Shown here piece after piece: positions 42,306 through 50,565 of a stretch of DNA of 64,000 bases. Position 1 is the stretch's first letter, and every line of letters begins with the position of its first letter. The stretch spans positions 74,433 through 138,432 of the forward strand of contig CAXBIQ010000009.1 of assembly GCA_963975935.1 (NCBI GenBank), written 5' to 3'. The notes beneath the pieces were generated by a model. The model was given only the letters and a program-made list of their open reading frames with translations, was not told where the DNA came from and did not search any database. The position numbers were made by a program, and so were the translations under genes. The DNA comes from Planktosalinus sp963975935 (GTDB lineage: Bacteria > Bacteroidota > Bacteroidia > Flavobacteriales > Flavobacteriaceae).

Positions 42306-44414
42306 ATGACTCATAACATTCACAAACAAACCTTCAAAAAAGCATTCAAAAACGTCTGCACCGCCAAAGCTATGGCTGAGTTGTACGAAGAAAATTTTAA
42401 AGTCGTTTCCAAATATGTACACGCCACTTCCCGTGGTCACGAAGTGATTCAAACCGCTGTGGGAATGCAATTGTTGCCACAAGATTACGCATATCCTTAC
42501 TACCGGGACGACTCGATGTTGTTAAGTTTTGGCTGCACGCCGAAAGATTTAATGTTACAATTGTTGGCCAAGAAAGACGACCCGTTTTCGGGAGGAAGGA
42601 CTTATTATTCGCACCCTAGTTTGCGGGATGATGACAAACCCAAAGTGCCACATCAAAGTAGCGCTACAGGAATGCAGGCAATACCTGCCACCGGTGCTGC
42701 AATGGGATTCCATTACCGCGAAGGCGGTAATCTTTTCAATGATGAGGACAGATATGGGTTTTTGTATCCGGAATCTGAAGACCAAGATTCCCGCCTTCGC
42801 GGGAATTTGCCGATTGTTGTTTGTTCCCTAGGCGACGCCTCAGTCACAGAAGGTGAAATTGCTGAAGCCTTTCAAATGGCAGCATTAAAACAGTTGCCCA
42901 TTTTATATTTAGTGCAAGACAATGGCTGGGACATTTCAGCGAATGCTGCAGAAACTCGTGCTCAGGATGCGTTTGAATATGCTAAAGGATTCCACGGACT
43001 CGAAGCCATTTCAATTGACGGAACCGATTTTATTGAAAGCTATACGCAGGTACAGAAAGTCATAGAAACCATAAGAAAAGAACGTCGGCCTTTTTTGGTA
43101 CATGCTAAAGTACCATTGTTGAATCACCATACTTCGGGGGTTAGGATGGAATGGTATCGTGATGATTTAGAGGAGGCACGTTCGCGTGATCCTTATCCAA
43201 AGATTAGAAAACAATTATTGGATAATGGGTTTACTGAAAAAGAACTGAAAGAGATTGAGACTTCCGCCTCCGCGGAAGTGAAAAAAGACTACGAAGAAGC
43301 CCTCAAAGCTGAAGACCCAAAACCGGAAGATTTGTTCACACACGATTTTGCGCCCACCCCCATCACTGAAGAAACCGGCACTAGAATTCCTGAAGGAGCT
43401 GAAAAAGTAGTGATGGTAGATTGTGCCCTTTTCGGTATTGAAGAATTAATGAAAAAGCATAAAGAATGCCTACTTTACGGTCAGGATGTTGGCGGACGTT
43501 TGGGCGGTGTTTTTCGCGAAGCGGCAACTTTGGCGCAAAAATTTGGCGATAACCGCGTGTTTAATACCCCCATTCAGGAAGCTTTCATCGTTGGAAGCAC
43601 CGTAGGAATGAGTGCCGTGGGATTAAAACCCATCGTTGAGGTTCAGTTTGCCGACTATATCTGGCCGGGGCTCAATCAATTATTTACTGAGGTGAGCCGT
43701 AGTTGCTACCTTTCCAATGGCAAATGGCCGGTATCGATGATGCTTCGCGTGCCTATTGGTGCCTATGGAAGTGGCGGACCTTATCATTCATCTTCGGTAG
43801 AAAGCATTGTGACAAATATTCGTGGGTTAAAAATTGCATACCCAAGCAATGGTGCCGATTTAAAAGGGTTAATAAAAGCAGCTTATTATGACCCCAATCC
43901 GGTGGTGATTTTGGAACATAAAGGATTGTACTGGAGTAAAGTTCCGGGAACAAAAGGAGCTACTTCTGTAGAACCGGCAGAAGACTATGTATTGCCTTTC
44001 GGAAAAGCCTGGTTGTTGCAGGAAATCTGGAAACAGGAAGATGTGGAAACCGCAACCATCATTTCATACGGTATGGGCGTGCATTGGGCGATGAACGCTA
44101 CTCAAGGCCTTCGTGACCGTGTCGAAGTTATTGACTTGCGTACACTTTTTCCGCTGGATGAAGAAACAATCATGAAATCTGTCAAGAAAACCGGAAAATG
44201 TTTGGTGGTGACTGAAGAACCTTCAAACAACAGTTTTGCAAGGGCACTTGCCGGAAAGATTCAGGAGGAATGTTTTCAGTACCTTGATGCACCGGTAATG
44301 ACCATTGGTTCCGAAAATCTGCCTGCTATTCCGTTAAATTCTACTTTAGAACAAACGATGATTCCAAGCACTGAAAAAGTCAAAATAAAATTAGAAACAT
44401 TGTTGAATTATTAG
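42306..44414 (+). CDS. 2-oxoacid dehydrogenase E1, fused alpha and beta subunits
   Basis: 702 residues. Residues 1-about 340 are the alpha part with SRGHEVIQTAVGMQLL, YYRDDSMLLSFG and the thiamine-diphosphate motif GDASVTEGEIAEAF...VQDN. Residues about 360-702 are the beta part (LYGQDVGGRLGGVFREAATL, PIQEAFIVGSTVGMSAVG, IPLD-like DLRTLFPLDEETI). It decarboxylates branched-chain or aromatic 2-oxoacids and hands the acyl group to E2. Two 20-bp palindromes (42712-42731, 42787-42806) bracket an apparent in-frame insertion of about 28 residues between TGAAMGFHY and LPIVVCSLGD. A third lies at 43260-43279. The reading frame stays intact throughout. Confidence 0.92.
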   Translation: MTHNIHKQTFKKAFKNVCTAKAMAELYEENFKVVSKYVHATSRGHEVIQTAVGMQLLPQDYAYPYYRDDSMLLSFGCTPKDLMLQLLAKKDDPFSGGRTYYSHPSLRDDDKPKVPHQSSATGMQAIPATGAAMGFHYREGGNLFNDEDRYGFLYPESEDQDSRLRGNLPIVVCSLGDASVTEGEIAEAFQMAALKQLPILYLVQDNGWDISANAAETRAQDAFEYAKGFHGLEAISIDGTDFIESYTQVQKVIETIRKERRPFLVHAKVPLLNHHTSGVRMEWYRDDLEEARSRDPYPKIRKQLLDNGFTEKELKEIETSASAEVKKDYEEALKAEDPKPEDLFTHDFAPTPITEETGTRIPEGAEKVVMVDCALFGIEELMKKHKECLLYGQDVGGRLGGVFREAATLAQKFGDNRVFNTPIQEAFIVGSTVGMSAVGLKPIVEVQFADYIWPGLNQLFTEVSRSCYLSNGKWPVSMMLRVPIGAYGSGGPYHSSSVESIVTNIRGLKIAYPSNGADLKGLIKAAYYDPNPVVILEHKGLYWSKVPGTKGATSVEPAEDYVLPFGKAWLLQEIWKQEDVETATIISYGMGVHWAMNATQGLRDRVEVIDLRTLFPLDEETIMKSVKKTGKCLVVTEEPSNNSFARALAGKIQEECFQYLDAPVMTIGSENLPAIPLNSTLEQTMIPSTEKVKIKLETLLNY
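42712..42806. repeat. Two in-frame palindromes in E1 gene
   Basis: ATTACCGC-GAAG-GCGGTAAT at 42712-42731 and ATTCCCGC-CTTC-GCGGGAAT at 42787-42806, both with perfect 8-bp arms and 4-nt loops like the spacer elements. The 55 nt between them have no match I recognise. The encoded residues (REGGN... and DSRLRGN) are not part of the family consensus. Confidence 0.8.
43260..43279. repeat. Third in-frame palindrome in E1 gene
   Basis: ACTTCCGC-CTCC-GCGGAAGT, perfect 8-bp arms, in the linker between the alpha and beta parts of E1 (encodes TSASAEV). It is preceded by GAG, as in the inverted spacer copies. Confidence 0.75.
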
Positions 44415-44489
44415 TGAATAAAATGATAAATTTTAACAAATCACTCTTTTTTTAACTTACCTTCACCAAATAAATTAAAAAACAACACC

Positions 44490-44753
44490 ATGAAAAAAAC
44501 AATTTTTATAATGTTAACAGGAATTTTCCTAGCAGTTTCTGTTACCTCTTGCAGAGAGAAAAACGAAGACAAGACAGAAACGGAAGAGTTAATCGACGAA
44601 ATGAATAGAGAAGGAGCAGAAGTTAAGTACAAAGAAACTGAAGATGGTACCAAAATAAAGATGGAGACTGACGATAAAAAAGTCAAAATCAAGACAGATG
44701 AAGACGGAAATACCACCAAAGTAAAAGTTAAAGAAACCTCTGACGATAATTAG
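44490..44753 (+). CDS. Small acidic and lysine-rich lipoprotein
   Basis: 87 residues. The signal peptide ends in the lipobox VTSC (Cys21), followed by REKNEDKTETEEL. The mature part is hydrophilic with a short repeated pattern of alternating charged residues (KYKETEDGTKIKMETDDKKVKIKTDEDGN), likely a set of short beta strands. No family recognised. It stands alone behind the E1 gene, with its own terminator at 44777, so it is probably a separate unit from the paa operon. Confidence 0.75.
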   Translation: MKKTIFIMLTGIFLAVSVTSCREKNEDKTETEELIDEMNREGAEVKYKETEDGTKIKMETDDKKVKIKTDEDGNTTKVKVKETSDDN

Positions 44754-44776
44754 TAAAACTGTAAACGTTAAAAATG

Positions 44777-44809
44777 AAAAACGGTCCGGGAATGGGCCGT
44801 TTTTTTTTT
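44777..44809 (+). terminator. Rho-independent terminator
   Basis: AAAAACGGTCC (44777-44787) pairs with GGGCCGTTTTT (44794 onward) with one G-U pair, then T to 44809. Confidence 0.85.
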
Positions 44810-44846
44810 ATTTATATTTACCAAAAAAATAATTTAATCAACTATT

Positions 44847-46499
44847 ATGATGAAAAATTTAATTGCATTTGTTTTACTTGTAGGTCTAATTTCTTGTGGA
44901 GAAAACAAACAAGAAGAAGTGTCACAAGAATGGGACGTAAGTGTTGAACATCTTGAAAGACACATTAAGGAACTGTCATCAAACGCTTTTATGGGTAGAA
45001 TGCCTATGACTGTGGGTGAGGAACTAACATTAGCTTACCTAGAAAAAGAAATGAAAGAAATTGGAGTTGCTCCTGCTAATAATGGTTCTTACCTTCAAGA
45101 TGTTTCGTTAATTACAGTAAATTCTGTTGCTGATGACGAAATAACTGTAACAGGTGGCGACAGTTCTCTTACATTGAAAAAAGGAGAAGATTTTGTAGCC
45201 TATTCACAACTCATTCAAGATGAAATAAAAGTTGAAGATGCCGAGTTTGTATTTTGTGGTTTTGGTATTGTTGCTCCGGAATATGGCTGGAATGACTATG
45301 AAGGTATTGATATGACAGGAAAAATCGCTGTTGTTATGGTAAATGATCCGGGTTATTACCTTCAAGACGAAAATATGTTTACCGGGAACGCTATGACTTA
45401 CTATGGGCGTTGGACCTACAAATATGAAGAAGCTGCCAGACAAGGTGCAGCTGGAATTGTTATTATTCATGAGGATGCCGCAGCAGGTTATCCTTGGGGC
45501 GTTGTACAAGGCTCGTGGTCTGGTGCAAAAATGCAATTAGATTTGCCTGAAGGTTTTGTGAAATTTGCACCAATGCAAGGATGGATAACATCTAGTGTTT
45601 CACAACAACTTTTTGACCAAGCCGGTAAAAATCAGGAGGAACTTTTTGAAAGTGCTAAAAGTGCTGATTTTACGCCAACACCATTGGGAATAAAAACTAG
45701 TATCACAATGAATAACACCTTTGAGCGCGGCACTTCCCCTAACGTTATAGGTATTATTGAAGGTTCAGAAAGACCTGATGAGTATATCATTTACACGGCT
45801 CATTGGGATCACCTTGGAGGTGAAGATCCCAATGACAGTAGTACAATTTACAATGGCGCTGTTGATAACGCAACAGGTACAGCCATGCTACTCGAAATTG
45901 CAAGAGCTGTAAAAGAACGTGAAGAACCCCTTAAAAGATCAATGGTATTCTTGTTTGTTACTGCTGAAGAGCAAGGACTATTAGGTTCAGAATATTATGC
46001 TACAAACCCTGTTTTTCCAACAAACAAAACGGTAGCAAACATGAATGTCGATGCTGTATTTCCTTATGGTCCGACAAATGATGTATTAGTGGTGGGTCAC
46101 CATCAAAATGATTTGGCTGACTGGGCTGAAGATATTGTCGCCGGTCAAGACAGATACATCTTGCCAGACCAGGAAGCTGAAAAAGGTTTCTATTACAGAT
46201 CAGACCATTTCAATCTAGCTAAAGTGGGTATTCCTGCAATGTATGCAAGTGGAGGTACAGACTTAAGAGAGGGTGGGAAAGAAGAAGGTAAAAGACTTCG
46301 CACAGAATACAACCAAAAATACTACCACAAGCAAGGAGATGAATATGATCCGGAAACCTGGAACATGGGTAGTATTGCCCAGGATGCTGAGTTTTATTAC
46401 AGACTGGGTGCTAAAATAGCCAACAGCCAAGACTGGCCACAGTGGAGTGAAAACTCTGAGTTTAGAGCCGTCAGGGAAAAGGATATGGAATCAAAATAA
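44847..46499 (+). CDS. M28 family zinc aminopeptidase, lipoprotein
   Basis: 550 residues. The lipobox LISC (Cys18 counting from the first Met) marks a lipoprotein; a second ATG one codon on is possible. A PA-domain insert (about 130-260) precedes the catalytic M28 domain. Metal ligands and catalytic residues are visible: His in TAHWDHLGG, Asp in GAVDNATGTA, Glu-Glu in VTAEEQGLLGSEY, Asp in NMNVDAV and His in YRSDHFNLAKVG. It removes amino acids from peptides in the periplasm or at the surface. It is a single gene with its own terminator. Confidence 0.93.
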   Translation: MMKNLIAFVLLVGLISCGENKQEEVSQEWDVSVEHLERHIKELSSNAFMGRMPMTVGEELTLAYLEKEMKEIGVAPANNGSYLQDVSLITVNSVADDEITVTGGDSSLTLKKGEDFVAYSQLIQDEIKVEDAEFVFCGFGIVAPEYGWNDYEGIDMTGKIAVVMVNDPGYYLQDENMFTGNAMTYYGRWTYKYEEAARQGAAGIVIIHEDAAAGYPWGVVQGSWSGAKMQLDLPEGFVKFAPMQGWITSSVSQQLFDQAGKNQEELFESAKSADFTPTPLGIKTSITMNNTFERGTSPNVIGIIEGSERPDEYIIYTAHWDHLGGEDPNDSSTIYNGAVDNATGTAMLLEIARAVKEREEPLKRSMVFLFVTAEEQGLLGSEYYATNPVFPTNKTVANMNVDAVFPYGPTNDVLVVGHHQNDLADWAEDIVAGQDRYILPDQEAEKGFYYRSDHFNLAKVGIPAMYASGGTDLREGGKEEGKRLRTEYNQKYYHKQGDEYDPETWNMGSIAQDAEFYYRLGAKIANSQDWPQWSENSEFRAVREKDMESK

Positions 46500-46520
46500 A
46501 AAAGATTACTTATAAATAAA

Positions 46521-46546
46521 AAAGGGGCATTTATGCCCTTTTTTTA
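46521..46546 (+). terminator. Rho-independent terminator
   Basis: GGGCAT (46525-46530) pairs with ATGCCC (46533-46538) across a 2-nt gap, flanked by A upstream and followed by seven T. Confidence 0.75.
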
Positions 46547-46654
46547 TTTTCACAAATTAAACACTGCCAACTCCAATCTTTATTTTTCCTGCGATGTTAT
46601 TAAAAATGTAATGATGAATTGATTCATAAATAGAGGAGTAAATTATTAGAATGG

Positions 46655-46662
46655 TATCTTTG
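46655..46662 (+). promoter_or_regulatory. -7 element (TATCTTTG) of thioredoxin-like gene
   Basis: A perfect TAnnTTTG match 15 nt before the ATG at 46678. No clear -33 element at normal spacing. Confidence 0.5.
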
Positions 46663-46677
46663 TAAAAAATTGCTGTT

Positions 46678-47787
46678 ATGAAAATTTTGTTCCAATATTT
46701 TATATTAATTCTCTTTTCATTATCCTGCGCTGAATCTAAAAAATCCGATTCACCTGAAGAAGTGTACTCTCAAACACTTGAAATTATCAATGAAGCAGAG
46801 ACCCTTCGTTTTGATGCTCAAATCGCTTTTGGCAATCAACGCATAACGAATCATGTATATAAAATACAAAGAGCCGGTTATGAACCACACCTCAATTATT
46901 TTTTTTACAAGGAAATGGATGAGGTGACTCAAATTTATTACAAACTGGCATCGCTGGTCGTGGTTGAGGATCACAAAGAGCGCATAACAATTTTTGATTA
47001 TGGTAATGACCGCTCCATTCCCCGATATCTTGAAGCATACACTCAGGATGAAGATAATCTGGTGACGGTGGGCAAATTACTTGAAGAGTATAAGGGTTCC
47101 TTTACCTTTTTAGGCGAAAGCCAGTTTCAGGATAAAAAAGTGTATAGCTATGAAATTGGAAACAGGGCAATCTGGATAGATGTTAAAGATAAAATGCCTG
47201 TAAAGCTTGCTCTCAATCCCACATTTGACGACACCAGAAACCTTACAGGACACACCAGACTTTTTACCTACAGCAATATCGATTTTGACATCAAACTTAC
47301 AGAAGAAACCTTTACCCATCAGGACAAAGAAGGCTATGTCTCTTCTGTTTTTGGTGTTAAAGCAGAACCGCTTTTAAATTCCCAGGCAAAAGACTGGACA
47401 CTTCAGGATTTGGATGGAAAACAAATATCCCTTTCTGACTTTAAAGGACAAAATATGTTTATTGAGGCCTGGGTCTCCAGCTGTGATCATTGTATTGCCT
47501 CGATTCCAAAAGTAAAGCAGATTGAAAATGAGTTTGGAGACAAACTAAAAGTCATTACCATCAATTTTGATTATGATTTGGAGGAAACAAAACAAGCCAT
47601 CACAAATCATCACATAGACTACACAGTGTTGCTTGGCAATTCCCAGTTTGATAAAGATTATGACATCCGTTCTTTTCCTTCTTATTATGTTATTGACAAG
47701 AGTGGTGAAATTGTCTATACAAACCGGGGTACTATAGCAGGTGAAAAAGAAAAAGAACTTTTGGAAGCTCTAAAAAGGCTGAAATAA
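46678..47787 (+). CDS. TlpA/redoxin-domain lipoprotein
   Basis: 369 residues. A short lipoprotein signal has the lipobox LSC near residue 17 (FSLSCAES). Residues about 25-225 form a beta-rich domain resembling the outer-membrane LolA/DUF-like part of other Bacteroidota thioredoxin fusions. The C-terminal thioredoxin domain (about 235-368) begins WTLQDLDGKQISLSDFKGQN and has the redox motif SSCDHC, followed by a Pro in SFPSYYVID, so it is probably active in disulfide exchange in the periplasm. Its partner is unknown. It is the last gene before the iron transporter. Confidence 0.85.
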   Translation: MKILFQYFILILFSLSCAESKKSDSPEEVYSQTLEIINEAETLRFDAQIAFGNQRITNHVYKIQRAGYEPHLNYFFYKEMDEVTQIYYKLASLVVVEDHKERITIFDYGNDRSIPRYLEAYTQDEDNLVTVGKLLEEYKGSFTFLGESQFQDKKVYSYEIGNRAIWIDVKDKMPVKLALNPTFDDTRNLTGHTRLFTYSNIDFDIKLTEETFTHQDKEGYVSSVFGVKAEPLLNSQAKDWTLQDLDGKQISLSDFKGQNMFIEAWVSSCDHCIASIPKVKQIENEFGDKLKVITINFDYDLEETKQAITNHHIDYTVLLGNSQFDKDYDIRSFPSYYVIDKSGEIVYTNRGTIAGEKEKELLEALKRLK

Positions 47788-47823
47788 GTGCACAATAAAT
47801 TTAGAATATTTAACGATAATACT

Positions 47824-47853
47824 ATTTAAAACAATTCTAAATAACTATATTTG
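47824..47853 (+). promoter_or_regulatory. Iron transporter promoter with metal-box-like palindrome
   Basis: The -7 element TATATTTG (47846-47853) is a full consensus match. Just upstream, ATTTAAAACAATTCTAAAT (47824-47842) is a 9-1-9 inverted repeat with two mismatches, and a further half-site ATTTAGAAT (47799-47807) repeats the same arm. The position, covering the space before the -7 element, fits a repressor of the Fur or DtxR kind. Which protein binds is not known from this window. Confidence 0.55.
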
Positions 47854-47880
47854 CATTCGCATTAAAAAAATATTAAGCAT

Positions 47881-48918
47881 ATGAAAAATATAGTATTAGC
47901 ACTTACAGCTCTTGTACTTTTTTCGTGTAAGAATGATACCAAAAAAGAGCAAGATACTCAAACCACACAAGAAGTTAATGTTTACACCCACCGCCATTAT
48001 GAAGCAGACCAGCAACTCTTTCAAAAGTTTGAAGAGCAAACCGGTATAAAGGTTAATGTCATCAATGCCAGTGCTGATGAGTTGATACAAAAAATGACTT
48101 TGGAAGGTCAAAATTCACCAGCTGATGTATTAATTACTGTTGATGCAGGAAGGTTGCACCGTGCTAAGACTTCAGGTTTGTTACAAAGCATTTCTTCAGA
48201 TGTGTTAGATTCAATAATTCCCTCAAACCTTAAAGATGTTGACAATCAATGGTTCGCATTAACCAAAAGGGCACGTGTTATCGCTTACGCGAAAGACAGG
48301 GTTAACCCTGAAGAGCTATCCTCTTATGAAAACTTAACTGACGCAAAATGGAAAAATAAACTCCTTATCCGTTCTTCCAGCAATATTTATAATCAGTCAC
48401 TGTTAGCTTCCCTTATAGCTCATCAAAGTGAAGAGAACGCTAAGGCATGGGCCGAAGGCATTGTGGAAAATATGGCACGTTCACCCAAAGGCAATGACCG
48501 TGACCAGGTAAAAGCCGTTGCAGCCGGTGAAGGTGATTTGGCTATTGTAAATACATATTATATTGGAATGCTTACAAATTCTGATAATCCCGAAGAGCGA
48601 AAAGCAGCAGAGGCCGTAGGAATCTTTTTCCCCAATCAGGAAACAACCGGGACCCACGTTAATGTAAGTGGTGCCGGTGTTGCTCAATATGCTCCCAACA
48701 AAGAAAACGCTATAAAATTCATCGAATTTTTGGTTTCTGAAGAAGCACAAAAAGTATTTGCTTCCACAAATTATGAGTACCCTGTAAATACAAATGTTGA
48801 GGTTTCAGAAACATTGAAAAACTGGGGCGAATTTAAAGAAGACAATATCAATCTTTCACTACTGGGTGAAAACAATAAGAAAGCAGTAATCCTATTTGAT
48901 GAAGCAAGCTGGAAGTAG
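47881..48918 (+). CDS. Iron(III) ABC transporter substrate-binding lipoprotein
   Basis: 345 residues. Lipobox LFSC at Cys16, then a periplasmic type-2 binding fold of the FbpA/IdiA family: VNVYTHRHYEADQQLFQKFEEQTGIKV, LITVDAGRLHRAK, RSSSNIYNQSLLASLIAHQ and VNVSGAGVAQYAPNKENAIKFIEF. The YTHRHYEAD start and two tyrosines are typical iron ligands. It delivers ferric iron to the permease encoded next. It overlaps the permease start by about 20 nt. Confidence 0.92.
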   Translation: MKNIVLALTALVLFSCKNDTKKEQDTQTTQEVNVYTHRHYEADQQLFQKFEEQTGIKVNVINASADELIQKMTLEGQNSPADVLITVDAGRLHRAKTSGLLQSISSDVLDSIIPSNLKDVDNQWFALTKRARVIAYAKDRVNPEELSSYENLTDAKWKNKLLIRSSSNIYNQSLLASLIAHQSEENAKAWAEGIVENMARSPKGNDRDQVKAVAAGEGDLAIVNTYYIGMLTNSDNPEERKAAEAVGIFFPNQETTGTHVNVSGAGVAQYAPNKENAIKFIEFLVSEEAQKVFASTNYEYPVNTNVEVSETLKNWGEFKEDNINLSLLGENNKKAVILFDEASWK

Positions 48919-50563
48919 TGACATCTTTTCCATACAAAACAGGCTCCTTCGTTTAAAACGCGACAGTAACAGGTGGTCAATCATCACGCTATTTGTGGTG
49001 TTTTTAATCGCGCTTCCTGTTTTGACGATTGCATTTGAACTTTTTGACGGACCCGGTGAATCCTGGGCACATATTGCCAAAAATCTTTTGGGCGACTATG
49101 TGTCCAATTCTTTTTATTTGCTCATTGTCTGTAGTATTTTTGTGTTGCTTTTTGGGGTAATTACTTCCTGGCTGGTAGCACGTTATGAATTTCCTTTCCG
49201 GAAACAACTGGAATGGCTGTTAATTTTACCACTTGCTATTCCTTCATACATAGTGGCTTATGCTTATGCGGGCGTTTTTGATTATGGTGGCAGCCTTGAG
49301 TTGATACAGCGTTTTTTTGGGATGGACTTTACCCGTGTCGATGTGATGAACCGTTTTGGTTTGGCATTTGTGCTAAGCATTTCTCTTTTTCCTTATGTGT
49401 ATGTAAGTACACGTGCCTTTTTCCTGAATCAGGCGAATAATTTACTCGAGGCATCGCGCTTGCTCGGGGTGGGTGAATTACGCTCCTTTTTTAAACTTAT
49501 ATTGCCATTGGCCCGACCGGCCATTATAGCAGGTCTTATTTTGGTATTAATGGAAGTGCTTAACGATTATGGTGCTGCACAATATTTTGGTGTAAACACC
49601 TTTACTACAGGAATTTTCAGGTCGTGGTTTTCTCTTGAAGAACCTGAAACCGCTATATATCTTTCTGCCTTATTATTACTTTTGGTATTTGCGTTAATTC
49701 TTTTCGAAAAATGGCAACGCAGAAAAATCCAATATTCCAGTGGAAAAACCAACAATCAAAGCATTTACAGAAAAGAAACAACCAAAAGAAAACAACTCCT
49801 GATTTTTTGTATTGTGATTACACCGGTTTTATTCGGGTTTTTTATTCCTGTGGCACAACTGATTTACTGGGCTTTTTTAACATATAGTTCGGTATTTGAT
49901 TATTCTTTTTTATTGCTTTCGCTGCAAACGTTTGGCATCGCAATCCTTACGGCTTTAGTAACGGTAATTTTTGCTACACTGCTTATTTTTTCAGCTAAAT
50001 GGAACCGCATAGGGTTTATAAAAAGCTTATCCAAACTTGGCGTGTTGGGTTATGCCATTCCCGGAGCGGTTGTAGCCATAGGGGTTATGATTCCCACATT
50101 GGCAATTGATAAATGGTTGATGGGTGTGGTAGCATCCCTTTCAGGCAGCACAACGGGTTTTATTATCCATGGAACCTTGTTTGCATTAGTATATGCTTAT
50201 GCCGTAAGGTTTCTCGCAGTCGCTTATAACCCTATAGAATCAACCACATTAAAAGTGAGTAACGCCATCCCTGATGCATCCAAAACACTGGGAGTTGGCA
50301 ACTTTAGAACTTTTTTTAAAATTGAATATCCCTTGATTAAAACAGGGATGTTAAGTGCATTTATTCTCGTGTTTGTTGATGTTTTAAAAGAATTGCCGCT
50401 TACTTTAATCCTTAAGCCTTTTCAGATAAACACACTGGCAGTAAAGGCTTTTGAATATGCCAGCGATGAACGTGTGATGGAGGCGGCTATTCCGTCGTTA
50501 TTTATTATCTTTACGGCCGCTGTTCCTGTGATATTTTTAAACAAATTACTGGTAAGCAAATAA
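48899..50563 (+). CDS. Iron(III) ABC transporter permease (FbpB type)
   Basis: 554 residues from the ATG at 48899, which overlaps the 3' end of the binding-protein gene; a TTG one codon earlier is unlikely. About 12 membrane segments form two fused permease halves. Each has an ABC-contact EAA loop: EASRLLGVGELRSFFKLILPLARPA in the first half and DASKTLGVGNFRTFFKIEYPLIKTG in the second. It is the inner-membrane channel for ferric iron, working with the ATPase that starts 2 nt after its stop. Confidence 0.93.
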   Translation: MKQAGSSDIFSIQNRLLRLKRDSNRWSIITLFVVFLIALPVLTIAFELFDGPGESWAHIAKNLLGDYVSNSFYLLIVCSIFVLLFGVITSWLVARYEFPFRKQLEWLLILPLAIPSYIVAYAYAGVFDYGGSLELIQRFFGMDFTRVDVMNRFGLAFVLSISLFPYVYVSTRAFFLNQANNLLEASRLLGVGELRSFFKLILPLARPAIIAGLILVLMEVLNDYGAAQYFGVNTFTTGIFRSWFSLEEPETAIYLSALLLLLVFALILFEKWQRRKIQYSSGKTNNQSIYRKETTKRKQLLIFCIVITPVLFGFFIPVAQLIYWAFLTYSSVFDYSFLLLSLQTFGIAILTALVTVIFATLLIFSAKWNRIGFIKSLSKLGVLGYAIPGAVVAIGVMIPTLAIDKWLMGVVASLSGSTTGFIIHGTLFALVYAYAVRFLAVAYNPIESTTLKVSNAIPDASKTLGVGNFRTFFKIEYPLIKTGMLSAFILVFVDVLKELPLTLILKPFQINTLAVKAFEYASDERVMEAAIPSLFIIFTAAVPVIFLNKLLVSK

Positions 50564-50565
50564 CT

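Noticed and set aside
42306..44414. Palindromes in E1 considered as signs of a pseudogene
   Set aside because: The frame is intact from end to end and all catalytic motifs are present.
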